Positions 8,365 through 15,554 of a stretch of DNA of 35,346 nt are shown piece by piece. Origin of the DNA: Phycisphaerae bacterium (GTDB lineage Bacteria > Planctomycetota > Phycisphaerae > Phycisphaerales > SM1A02); NCBI GenBank assembly GCA_002702575.1, contig PAAJ01000023.1, positions 1 to 35,346 on the forward strand, written 5' to 3'. The position numbers and the translations under genes were made by a program. The notes below the pieces were generated by a model. It saw nothing but the letters and a program-made list of their open reading frames with translations, had not been told where the DNA came from and did not search any database. Positions within the stretch are counted from its first letter, which is position 1. Each line of letters starts with the position of its first letter.

Positions 8365-9210
8365 ATGACATCGATTTCGTTCGCGGTGCTCGGCAGCGGT
8401 TCCAGAGGCAACGCCTCGATCCTCTGCTGTGGCGAGTACCGACTCCTCATTGATGCCGGCCTTTCAGTCAAGCAGACTCAATTGAGACTGCAGTCGCTCG
8501 GACTGTGCATCACCGATCTGAACGGCATCATCCTGACCCATCTGGATCGCGATCACTTCTCGACCGGCTGGGCGAATCGCCAGAAACGCATTCCACTCCC
8601 GCTCTACATTGCACCGGGACATCTGGATGCGGCGATCGCCACCGGAACATGTCGACGTTCGCTTCGCATGCTCGACATGACCGATGCCAACTCGATGGGG
8701 CCGATCAGTACGGATTGCATCACCGTCGCTCATGACGACTCCGGTTGCACCGCCTTCATCTTCGAGTTCGAGGGATGTCGACTCGGCTGGGCGACGGACA
8801 TCGGTCATGTCCCCGTCAATCTGCTGGAACGATTCATCGACCTCGATGCCGTGGCGATCGAATCCAACTACGACCGCACGATGCAGCTGGAATCCGATCG
8901 ACCTGATTTTCTCAAGGAACGGATCATGGGCGGCAAAGGACATCTCTCCAACTGCGAATCGCTCGAGGCGATCAGGACGATCGCCGATGGATCACGTCTC
9001 CAGAAGATCGTGCTGCTTCACCTCTCCAGGCAATGCAATCACCCGGACTGCGTGCAAAGACTCTGGGATGATCAGGCACCAGACCTCTCAAGGCATGTCG
9101 TCATCACGAATCAGCATGAACCCACGACCATGCTGCATGTTCATGACGCGGATCGTGACCGGATCACGCCAGCACGTCCCAACGAACTGGTAGACAACGC
9201 GCCTTCATGA
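8365..9210 (+). CDS. Metallo-beta-lactamase-fold hydrolase, YycJ/WalJ-like
   Basis: A 281-residue cytoplasmic protein opening with the YycJ-like sequence ISFAVLGSGSRGNASILCCG. The metal-site motif is THLDRDH (H59, D61, D63, H64), so the second histidine of the usual HxHxDH is replaced by Asp. Later ligands are recognisable: the histidine in TVAHDDSG, the aspartate in GWATDIGHV, ESNYD, GHLSN, and HLSRQCNHP near the end. YycJ-type proteins are predicted exonucleases or hydrolases. The substrate here is unknown. The ATG sits 2 bp after the lpxA stop (TGAGATG), implying coupling, although no functional link to lipid A is known to me. The 3' end overlaps the convergent neighbour by 47 bp. Confidence 0.82.
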   Translation: MTSISFAVLGSGSRGNASILCCGEYRLLIDAGLSVKQTQLRLQSLGLCITDLNGIILTHLDRDHFSTGWANRQKRIPLPLYIAPGHLDAAIATGTCRRSLRMLDMTDANSMGPISTDCITVAHDDSGCTAFIFEFEGCRLGWATDIGHVPVNLLERFIDLDAVAIESNYDRTMQLESDRPDFLKERIMGGKGHLSNCESLEAIRTIADGSRLQKIVLLHLSRQCNHPDCVQRLWDDQAPDLSRHVVITNQHEPTTMLHVHDADRDRITPARPNELVDNAPS

Positions 9211-9961
9211 AGCGGTCGTGAAACGCCGTGACATCGTCGGGCTCCGGGAGCGGATCGCTCAAGGGCATTCCTTCGAGTACCCGTGGCACCAGAAGTGGAA
9301 GTCCATCATCGAACTCCGACTCCAGATCGGTCACGACGTCCTCGGCAAACTGCTCCTGTTCATCACGACACCGCCAGACCTGAACGGGCGACTGCAGCAG
9401 CTGGAGCACACCAGGCAGTTGAAGGCCACGAACATGATCCAGTTCGACGTCACCCCACCAGGCCATCGGCGAACCGGGCATGATGGGCGTGCCCTCCGCG
9501 GCCAGAGCACAGGCGCCCACCGTCTCGATGAGGTCGATCGAGGGCATCATCATGACATCCGGTTGTGACTGGATCAGCACCAGACTGAACCGCGCCAGGA
9601 CGTCCGCCAACGCAGACTCGGCCTGCTCGACGACTTCGATGAGCTCGGGGGGAGCGGCGGGTCCCCAGATCTGGTCCAGCTGATCAAGGGCTTCCTCGCA
9701 GAGCATCTCAGCCCGATCCCAGCCCAGCATCCGCTCTGCAGCGTCGACCTGCTCCATCTCGGAAAGCGCGAAGGTCACGGCCTGGAGGGTGATCATGGGT
9801 GACACCGAGGCACGCCACTGGTCGCCTTCCCGGGTCCTGGGCAGGGCGGCGGAAGCCTGGGCGAATTCCATCCAGCGGCCCAACAGGGCCGCCCAGGAAA
9901 CGAACTCGGGTTGGAAGGAATCAGCCATCGATGTGGATTGTGCCATCAACCCGGCTTTCAT
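9164..9961 (-). CDS. Hypothetical protein, no recognised domain
   Basis: A 265-residue product that I do not recognise. It is acidic and leucine-rich, probably mostly helical, with no signal peptide or membrane segment and no catalytic motif visible. The middle (ESALADVLARFSLVLIQSQP, about 120-140) and the tryptophan-containing patches WAALLGRWMEF and MAWWGDVELDH look like a folded cytoplasmic protein. Codon use looks like its neighbours. Start codons at 9959-9961 and the in-frame ATGs 5 and 11 codons downstream are all possible, and none has a strong ribosome-binding site. Its last 47 bp overlap the 3' end of the metallo-hydrolase gene tail to tail, and its start is 71 bp from the divergent ftsK start. 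It is likely a lineage-specific conserved gene. Confidence 0.55.
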   Translation of the reverse strand: MKAGLMAQSTSMADSFQPEFVSWAALLGRWMEFAQASAALPRTREGDQWRASVSPMITLQAVTFALSEMEQVDAAERMLGWDRAEMLCEEALDQLDQIWGPAAPPELIEVVEQAESALADVLARFSLVLIQSQPDVMMMPSIDLIETVGACALAAEGTPIMPGSPMAWWGDVELDHVRGLQLPGVLQLLQSPVQVWRCRDEQEQFAEDVVTDLESEFDDGLPLLVPRVLEGMPLSDPLPEPDDVTAFHDRFMKARCLPVRWDVLA

Positions 9962-10032
9962 GACCCCCAGAAGGCCCTGATAGCCTCGATTCCTGTGTGA
10001 AAAAGGCCATTCGTGCCGATAGATCCAGACTC

Positions 10033-12621
10033 ATGGCACGACGGAATTCAAAACAAAATGACGCGGCGAAGACCTCCCAGACAGCGGATACCAGTCCACT
10101 GCACTGGTCCATGTGGATCCTGGCTGGCGGCTGCTGGCTGTTCCTGGCCACAGCACTGGTGAGCTTCAGTTCCGCTGACTGGCCCTCCCATCTGGTTGCC
10201 GTTCACAACGAACCACCAAGCAATCTCTGTGGAGCGGCTGGAAGCTGGATCGCCTATTGGGCGTATCGCCTGCTTGGGTTGAGTGCGTGGTTGGTCATCG
10301 GGGGCACCGGCGCCTGGCTGGTCATGATGGCCGCCGGTCGACAGTGTTCTCAGGTGGGTCTGCGTTTCGGTGGTCTGCTCGTGATGGCCATCGCCCTCTC
10401 CGGCCTGCATGCCCTGATCCTCCCTGATGTCGGACTCATGCCGGGCGCACCGGCGGGTCTCATCGCCCATGCCGCAACCAGCGCACTGGTTCCACTGTTC
10501 TCGACAGTCGGGTCATTCCTGATTCTTCTGGCCATCTTCCTTGTCGGTGCCATCATCGCAGCAGATGAGTTCGTCCTTGAACTCCCGAAGCGACTGATGT
10601 CCAGCCTGGGTTCCCGCAAGGATCGATCGAAGCGATCTCGAGGCTCGAAGGGTGCCGGAATGCTGAGCGCCCTGTGGTCACGACCCAACCGTGAAAAAGC
10701 CGTTCTCGCCGGTGGTCCTGGAACCGCCGTGCTGGATCCAACGGATGAAGAAGAGGACGCGTACGACGTCGAAGATGGTGTGGAAGACGAGTACGAGGAC
10801 GAATACGAAGACGAGTACGAGGAGGAGGACGAAGAAGACGAGGAGGAGGCTGAAGACGAGGACGAGGATGACGAGTACGAATACGAGTACGACGACGAGG
10901 TCGAGGAAGATGTCGAAGAGGATGAAGCCAAGCCCAAGCTGAGCATGGCGGATCTTCGTGACAAGATTGCGAAGCTGCCGTTGCGCATGGGTGCTCGCAA
11001 GACCGAACTCGTGACGGATGACGACATCCAGCGAGAGGATTACGAGGGATACACTTTCCCCTCCGTCGAAATGCTTTCCGAACCGGAGGACGACTTCTCC
11101 AAGAATGCGGAAGCCACGGTTCGACGGCAGGCCGAATCGCTGGTGAAGTCGCTCGACGTGTACGGCATCGAAGGCTCGGTCGTCGGAATCGATTCAGGCC
11201 CGACAGTCACGCTCTTCTCCGTTGAACTCGAACCCGGTACCAAGGTCTCGAAACTCAATGCCATCTCCCGCGATCTCGCTCGTAGTCTGCGGGCCCAGAA
11301 CATCCGCATTGTTCCCACGATGGCAGGCAAGACCGCCGTTGGCATCGAGGTCCCCAATGAGAAACGGGAGAAGGTCCGACTTCGCGAGCTGATCTCAAGC
11401 GGTGCCGCCGAAGGCATGACGCTTCCGATGTTCCTTGGCAAGGATGCCAGTGGTGAACCCCTTGTGGCCGACCTGGTGAAGATGCCTCACATGCTGATCG
11501 CCGGCACGACCGGCTCCGGCAAGAGTGTCTGCATCAACACGATCATCATGTCGTGGCTGTTCATGAAACGGCCTGATGAACTGAAGATGATTCTGGTCGA
11601 TCCGAAGATGGTGGAACTCAGTCAGTTCGGAGAGATCCCACATCTCGCCAGTCCGGTGATCACGGAAACGGCGAAGGCAGCGGCTTCTCTGGCCTGGGCA
11701 GTCAAGAAGATGGAAGAACGCTACGAACTGCTCAAGGAGGCTGGTGTTCGAGATCTGCCTTCCTACAACAACATCCCCTGGGAAGAGAAGAAGGAAATCT
11801 TCCAGCCCGGCACCGAACTTGAAGAAGCCAAGATTCCGCGCAAGCTTCCGTACATCGTGTTCATCATCGATGAACTGGCCGATCTCATGATGTCCGCCAA
11901 GGAAGTCGAACAGCACATCGTGAGGATCGCACAGAAGGCACGAGCCGTCGGCATCCATCTGATCCTGGCGACCCAGCGGCCACAGGCGAATGTCGTGACC
12001 GGTCTCATCAAGTCGAACATGCCTTGTCGACTCTCCTTCAAGGTCGCCAGCGGCATGGACAGCCGGATCGTCATGGATACCAAGGGCGCGGAACTGCTCC
12101 TGGGTCATGGCGACATGATGATGGTGACACCGCAGAATCCAGAACCGTGCCGAACACAGGGCACCCTGGTTGACGACAGTGAGACCCGGAAGGTCGTCCG
12201 CTTCCTGCGGGACGTCGCGGGACCGACGTTCGAGCGGAGTCTCATCCAGGTCCCTGCCAGCGGTCTGGCCGGTGGTGGTGGTGATGGTGAACAGGAGCGA
12301 GACCCCCTCTTCGATGAAGCCGTCAGGATCATCATCGAATCAGGTCGGGGTTCCGTATCGCTGGTGCAGAGAAGACTCTCCATCGGCTACAGCCGGGCTT
12401 CGCGACTTGTGGATCAGATGGCCCTGGCCGGCATCCTGGGCGAGCACAAGGGCTCCGTGGCCCGTGAAGTTCTCATATCCATTGAAGATTGGGATCGCAT
12501 GCAGGCCCTGGAATCAGGCGAGGAAACCGAGACCAATGAGCTCGAAGTCGTCTATGACGATGATCCAGATGGCCTGGACGGGCCCGTTCCGGATGAAGAC
12601 GACGGCGATTTCCTGCGGTAG
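10033..12621 (+). CDS. ftsK: DNA translocase FtsK/SpoIIIE
   Basis: A membrane-anchored ATPase that pumps chromosomal DNA through the closing septum and aids dimer resolution. Counted from ATG 10033 (862 residues), four or so hydrophobic helices lie at about 20-175. A run of almost only Asp, Glu and Tyr occupies about 238-298. The motor domain follows, with Walker A GTTGSGKS at 491-498, Walker B IVFIIDELAD around D613, and LATQRPQANVVTGLIKSN. The C-terminal winged-helix gamma domain (about 755-825, SVSLVQRRLSIGYSRASRLVDQM) reads polar DNA guide motifs. A GTG at 9997 would add 12 residues; no clear ribosome-binding site decides between them. The motor is intact. The acidic linker replaces the Pro/Gln-rich linker of E. 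coli. Confidence 0.95.
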   Translation: MARRNSKQNDAAKTSQTADTSPLHWSMWILAGGCWLFLATALVSFSSADWPSHLVAVHNEPPSNLCGAAGSWIAYWAYRLLGLSAWLVIGGTGAWLVMMAAGRQCSQVGLRFGGLLVMAIALSGLHALILPDVGLMPGAPAGLIAHAATSALVPLFSTVGSFLILLAIFLVGAIIAADEFVLELPKRLMSSLGSRKDRSKRSRGSKGAGMLSALWSRPNREKAVLAGGPGTAVLDPTDEEEDAYDVEDGVEDEYEDEYEDEYEEEDEEDEEEAEDEDEDDEYEYEYDDEVEEDVEEDEAKPKLSMADLRDKIAKLPLRMGARKTELVTDDDIQREDYEGYTFPSVEMLSEPEDDFSKNAEATVRRQAESLVKSLDVYGIEGSVVGIDSGPTVTLFSVELEPGTKVSKLNAISRDLARSLRAQNIRIVPTMAGKTAVGIEVPNEKREKVRLRELISSGAAEGMTLPMFLGKDASGEPLVADLVKMPHMLIAGTTGSGKSVCINTIIMSWLFMKRPDELKMILVDPKMVELSQFGEIPHLASPVITETAKAAASLAWAVKKMEERYELLKEAGVRDLPSYNNIPWEEKKEIFQPGTELEEAKIPRKLPYIVFIIDELADLMMSAKEVEQHIVRIAQKARAVGIHLILATQRPQANVVTGLIKSNMPCRLSFKVASGMDSRIVMDTKGAELLLGHGDMMMVTPQNPEPCRTQGTLVDDSETRKVVRFLRDVAGPTFERSLIQVPASGLAGGGGDGEQERDPLFDEAVRIIIESGRGSVSLVQRRLSIGYSRASRLVDQMALAGILGEHKGSVAREVLISIEDWDRMQALESGEETETNELEVVYDDDPDGLDGPVPDEDDGDFLR
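10744..10929 (+). repeat. Acidic DEYEDEYE repeat tract inside ftsK
   Basis: About 60 codons are almost exclusively GAG/GAA, GAC/GAT and TAC, with the unit Asp-Glu-Tyr-Glu repeated in tandem (about 10789-10821 and again near 10873-10893). It forms the linker between the membrane part and the motor. Its antisense strand gives a long open serine-rich frame that is only a shadow. Confidence 0.8.
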
Positions 12622-12875
12622 TCGCGCCTGAAATCCACTTCGTCAAGGTCTGGTGAAGCCATTTTAAATTTTGGCCCTCCGGGCCGGAGTGTGGCGATAC
12701 TATTTTTTATCACGGGATCGGATCACGTCGAGCCGATCGAGCCCTGAGGCGACGCGACAGCCCGTGACGACCGCGAGTAGATGCTCGTGGGCGATGTGCC
12801 CCCAGGGACGCCAGGGGGAGCAGGAATCCGGCGGCTGGTTTCACAGCTGGCGACGGCTGGAAAAGTCGGGCTCAT

Positions 12876-12889
12876 GAAAGGAGGTGGTC
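12876..12889 (+). promoter_or_regulatory. Near-perfect extended Shine-Dalgarno sequence
   Basis: GAAAGGAGGTG (12876-12886) is an 11-base uninterrupted complement to the usual bacterial 16S rRNA 3' end, and the complementarity resumes with TC at 12888-12889. Its GGAGG core ends 7 bases before the ATG at 12892. No other gene in this window has a comparable site. Confidence 0.7.
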
Positions 12890-12891
12890 TG

Positions 12892-12933
12892 ATGATTAAC
12901 GAATGTGACTGTATGAGAGGGTCGCACTGCTAA
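12892..12933 (+). CDS. Candidate 13-codon Cys-rich small ORF
   Basis: ATG to TAA encodes the 13-residue peptide MINECDCMRGSHC, with three cysteines and one histidine. The support is its position: the strongest ribosome-binding site in the window lies at the ideal spacing before this ATG. The frame can also start at the ATG at 12874-12876, which would add MKGGGL at the front. The coding segment itself folds into a hairpin (12904-12926), another hairpin starts at the stop codon, and the UUCG terminator follows 56 bases after it. It could be a leader peptide whose translation controls the downstream structure, a small functional metal-binding or redox peptide, or a ribosome-docking site in a regulatory RNA. 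Nothing in the sequence decides between these, and I know of no matching family. Confidence 0.4.
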   Translation: MINECDCMRGSHC

Positions 12934-12985
12934 CCCGTGCGATTGACGGGTTGCACGGGCGTGCGATCCTTCAGCAGATAAACCC

Positions 12986-13023
12986 CTGGCGGACGGTACT
13001 TCGGTACCGTCCGCTGGTTTTTT
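12986..13023 (+). terminator. Rho-independent terminator with cUUCGg loop
   Basis: GCGGACGGTAC (12989-12999) and GTACCGTCCGC (13004-13014) form a perfect 11-bp stem closed by a C(TTCG)G tetraloop. Wobble and C-G pairs extend it to 12986, and six T's follow at 13018-13023. It ends 66 bp before the carboxylase ATG. Confidence 0.92.
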
Positions 13024-13089
13024 GTCCTCCTGGAAGCCTCTGGGTGCCTCCTGGAGTGTCGTCCCAGCCGGCTCCGGTATCCTGCCCTG

Positions 13090-14721
13090 ATGTCCGAACA
13101 CTCACTGAAAGCTGCAACCGAAACATTCGTCGCCCAGGCGGAGGCCATCCGCGAGGGCGGTGGTTCCAAAGGCATCGAACGTCAGCACCGACATGGCCGG
13201 CTGACGGCACGTGAGCGAATCGAACGACTCGCTGATCCGGGCCTCCCGAGCCTCGAATGTGGCCTGTTCACCGCTTGGGACATGTACCAGGAATACGGTG
13301 GCGCTCCAGCGGCAGGTGTCGTGACGACACTGGCATTCGTCGGTGGAAAGATCTGCATGATCATCGCCAATGACGCGACGGTAAAGGCCGGTGCGTTCTT
13401 CCCGATGACCTGCAAGAAGATCATTCGTGCACAGGAAATCGCGCGTCGCGCTCGACTCCCCCTGCTGTATCTGGTTGATTCCGCCGGCGTCTTTCTTCCC
13501 CTTCAGGAAGACGTCTTCCCCGATACCGATGACTTCGGCCGGATCTTCAGAAACAATGCCGTGATCTCCGCAGACGGCATCCCGCAGATGGCCGCCATCA
13601 TGGGCAACTGTGTTGCAGGTGGTGGATATCTTCCCGTGCTCTGTGACACCCTGCTCATGACCGAAGGCAGTGGTCTGTATCTGGCAGGCCCGGCGCTCGT
13701 GAAGGCCGCCATCGGCCAGGATGTCAGTACCGAGGAACTCGGCGGTGCCGAAATGCATGCCTCCATCTCGGGCACCATTGATTACCACGAGCCCGATGAC
13801 GAAGCCTGCCTGAAACGACTGCGATCTCTGGTCCATGCCGACATGGCCGCTCCCCCCAGCCAGGCATCTCCATTCGAAGCCAGTCCACCCCGCCGCAAAC
13901 CCGAAGAGGTGTATGACATCTTCACGGACAAGCCGGGCCAGCAGTACGACGTCAAGGAACTGCTTGAGTGCGTGCTCGATGAAGATACCTTCAACGAATA
14001 CAAGGCCGACTACGGCGCTTCGATCGTCTGTGGACATGCCAGGATCGACGGCAGGCCCTGTGGAATCGTCGCCAATCAGCACATGCTCACCAAGCGGACG
14101 ATGCCAGGTGGCAAGGCCGGGCCCTCCACCGCCACCAACATGCCCGCGGTGATCTATACGGATTCCGCCGACAAGGCGGCCCGGTTCATCATGGACTGCA
14201 ACCAGAAGCGTGTTCCAATCGTCTTCGTCCACGATACGACCGGTTTCATGGTCGGCCGTGACAGTGAACAGGCTGGAATCATTCGCAGTGGCGCGAAGAT
14301 GGTCAATGCCATGAGCAACTGTGTTGTCCCCAAGATCTCCCTGATCACAGGCGGCAGCTACGGCGCTGGCAACTACGCCATGTGTGGGCGGGCATTCGAC
14401 CCGTTCCTCACACTCGCCTGGCCCGGTTCACGATGTGCGGTCATGGGCGCACAATCCGCAGCAGGAACACTTCTTCAGATCGATCTGGCTGCGAGAAAAC
14501 GGCGTGGAGAAGAGCCGGATCAGGAAGAGCGTCAAGCCCTTCTGGAAGCCATCACGAAGTCCTACACCGACCAACAGGACATTCGATACGGCGCTGCACG
14601 AGGGTGGCTGGATCGGATCATCGAACCGCACCGAACTCGAGATGAACTCTCGATGGCGCTCCAGGTAGCGTCCACGGTTCCCATGGACGCCCCCTTCCGA
14701 ACAGGTGTTCTCCAGACCTGA
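13090..14721 (+). CDS. Acyl-CoA carboxylase carboxyltransferase (beta) subunit, MCC-like
   Basis: A 543-residue carboxyltransferase that moves CO2 from carboxybiotin to an acyl-CoA. It has the family opening GRLTARERIERLAD (36-49), NDATVKAGAFFPMTCKKIIRAQEIA, the oxyanion-loop regions NCVAGGGYLPVLCD and GGSYGAGNYAMCGRAFDP, and GFMVGRDSEQAGIIRSGAKM in the second half. PLQEDVFPD and GRIF resemble methylcrotonyl-CoA carboxylase beta more than propionyl-CoA carboxylase, so leucine breakdown is the first guess, but substrate specificity is not proven. No biotin carboxylase/biotin carrier subunit lies in the window, so a partner must be elsewhere. The ATG has no clear ribosome-binding site, and a strong terminator lies just upstream, so a short local promoter or readthrough is needed. 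An SDR gene follows after 9 bp. Confidence 0.88.
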   Translation: MSEHSLKAATETFVAQAEAIREGGGSKGIERQHRHGRLTARERIERLADPGLPSLECGLFTAWDMYQEYGGAPAAGVVTTLAFVGGKICMIIANDATVKAGAFFPMTCKKIIRAQEIARRARLPLLYLVDSAGVFLPLQEDVFPDTDDFGRIFRNNAVISADGIPQMAAIMGNCVAGGGYLPVLCDTLLMTEGSGLYLAGPALVKAAIGQDVSTEELGGAEMHASISGTIDYHEPDDEACLKRLRSLVHADMAAPPSQASPFEASPPRRKPEEVYDIFTDKPGQQYDVKELLECVLDEDTFNEYKADYGASIVCGHARIDGRPCGIVANQHMLTKRTMPGGKAGPSTATNMPAVIYTDSADKAARFIMDCNQKRVPIVFVHDTTGFMVGRDSEQAGIIRSGAKMVNAMSNCVVPKISLITGGSYGAGNYAMCGRAFDPFLTLAWPGSRCAVMGAQSAAGTLLQIDLAARKRRGEEPDQEERQALLEAITKSYTDQQDIRYGAARGWLDRIIEPHRTRDELSMALQVASTVPMDAPFRTGVLQT

Positions 14722-14730
14722 CACCAATGG

Positions 14731-15549
14731 ATGGTTTCCTTCATGACCATTGATCTGAAAGGCAAGTCACTCGTCGTCACGGGAGGCGGTACCGGCATTG
14801 GAGCCGAAACGGCGATCGTCGCTGCCGAAGCCGGCATGCGGGTGTGCCTGTGCGGTCGACGCATGCCACCTCTGGAAGAGACCGTTGAACGAATCCGCTC
14901 CAGTGGCGGTGAGGCCATCGCCGTCAAGCTGGATGTGACGGACCCGGACAGCGAATCACACCTCCTGGACGCTGCCGAGGAGGCGTTCGGTACACCCTGG
15001 GCCGTATTCGCCAATGCAGGACGTGGACTCAATCGACCTGTGCACGAAACGACGGATGCCGAGATGCAGGCGATCTTCGAGGTCAACTTCTTCGCAACCC
15101 ATCGACTTCTGGCGGAAGCGGCACGGCGCATGATCAGCCATGAACAGGGCGGACACCTGCTGGCCTGTGCGTCGTGCCTGTCACGATTTTCCATACCGAG
15201 ACATGGCCCGTATGCGGCCACCAAGGCTTCGCAGGACATGCTCTGTCAGGCGATGCGACTCGAACTGAAACCCCATGGCATCCACGTTTCGAGCGTGCAT
15301 CCGATCACGACTCGTACGGAGTTCTTCGATGTCGCCGCCGCCCACAGCGGAACCAGCGACTACCGTGCGATCGAAGAGACACCGAAGCTTTTCGTCCAGA
15401 GCGGTCGCCGTGTGGGCAAGGCGGTGGTTCGATGTCTTCGAAAACCACGGCCCGAAGTGTGGACGAGCGGCATGGTTCGAATGGCCACCGCCGCACGGTG
15501 CCTTTTCCCAAAACTGTTTGATGGCAAGATCAAAAACCTGAATCGCTGA
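14731..15549 (+). CDS. Short-chain dehydrogenase/reductase (SDR family)
   Basis: A 272-residue classical SDR that uses NAD(P)H. The Rossmann nucleotide motif TGGGTGIG is at 17-24, the structural NAG at 95-97, and the catalytic Tyr-x-x-x-Lys is Y161/K165 (YAATK), with the serine in CASCLS at 148-151. RxxxPLEE after CGRR suggests NADP preference (an arginine pair at the end of beta-2), which is inference. It begins 9 bp after the carboxylase stop and is probably co-transcribed, so an acyl-CoA or keto intermediate of the same pathway is plausible. An in-frame ATG at 14743 is an alternative start. It ends 5 bp from the convergent TPR/peptidase gene. The exact substrate is unknown. Confidence 0.88.
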   Translation: MVSFMTIDLKGKSLVVTGGGTGIGAETAIVAAEAGMRVCLCGRRMPPLEETVERIRSSGGEAIAVKLDVTDPDSESHLLDAAEEAFGTPWAVFANAGRGLNRPVHETTDAEMQAIFEVNFFATHRLLAEAARRMISHEQGGHLLACASCLSRFSIPRHGPYAATKASQDMLCQAMRLELKPHGIHVSSVHPITTRTEFFDVAAAHSGTSDYRAIEETPKLFVQSGRRVGKAVVRCLRKPRPEVWTSGMVRMATAARCLFPKLFDGKIKNLNR

Positions 15550-15554
15550 GCGAT

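Larger units (their letters stand above)
12622..12988 (+). ncRNA. Candidate structured RNA/leader between ftsK and the carboxylase gene
   Basis: No normal-sized gene fits this stretch. A possible weak -10 (GATACT at 12696-12701) precedes a series of stems that I can pair by eye: CACGGG/CCCGTG (12711-12716 with 12761-12766); CCGCGAG with CTCGTGG (12771-12777 with 12784-12790, one wobble); CCCCC/GGGGG (12799-12803 with 12814-12818); GCTG/CAGC (12834-12837 with 12844-12847); TGTGAC/GTCGCA (12904-12909 with 12921-12926, one wobble); and AACCCGT/ACGGGTT (12932-12938 with 12946-12952). A tiny reading frame with a very strong ribosome-binding site lies at 12892-12933, and a strong terminator follows. 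It does not match tmRNA, RNase P RNA, SRP RNA, 6S RNA or a common riboswitch that I know. It could be an independent small RNA, a long ftsK 3' UTR, or an attenuating leader of the carboxylase gene. Confidence 0.45.

Noticed and set aside
10350-11027. Serine-rich minus-strand frame inside ftsK
   Set aside because: It is the antisense reading of the Asp/Glu/Tyr tract; serine runs arise from GAG/GAC/GAA complement.
12672-12685. GGCCC/GGGCC hairpin as ftsK terminator
   Set aside because: Short loop and no T-run after it on the plus strand; not a standard terminator.
12855-12873. Resemblance to the RNase P P4 core (GGAAAAGTCGGGCTC)
   Set aside because: The other conserved RNase P regions are absent and the position in the putative RNA is wrong.
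12892-12933. tmRNA tag-like small ORF
   Set aside because: There is no tRNA-like 3' end, no alanine-rich tag ending in ALAA, and it starts with a normal ATG and ribosome-binding site.
13102-14232. Long minus-strand frame across the carboxylase gene
   Set aside because: Antisense shadow of a well-conserved gene, with no recognisable domain.
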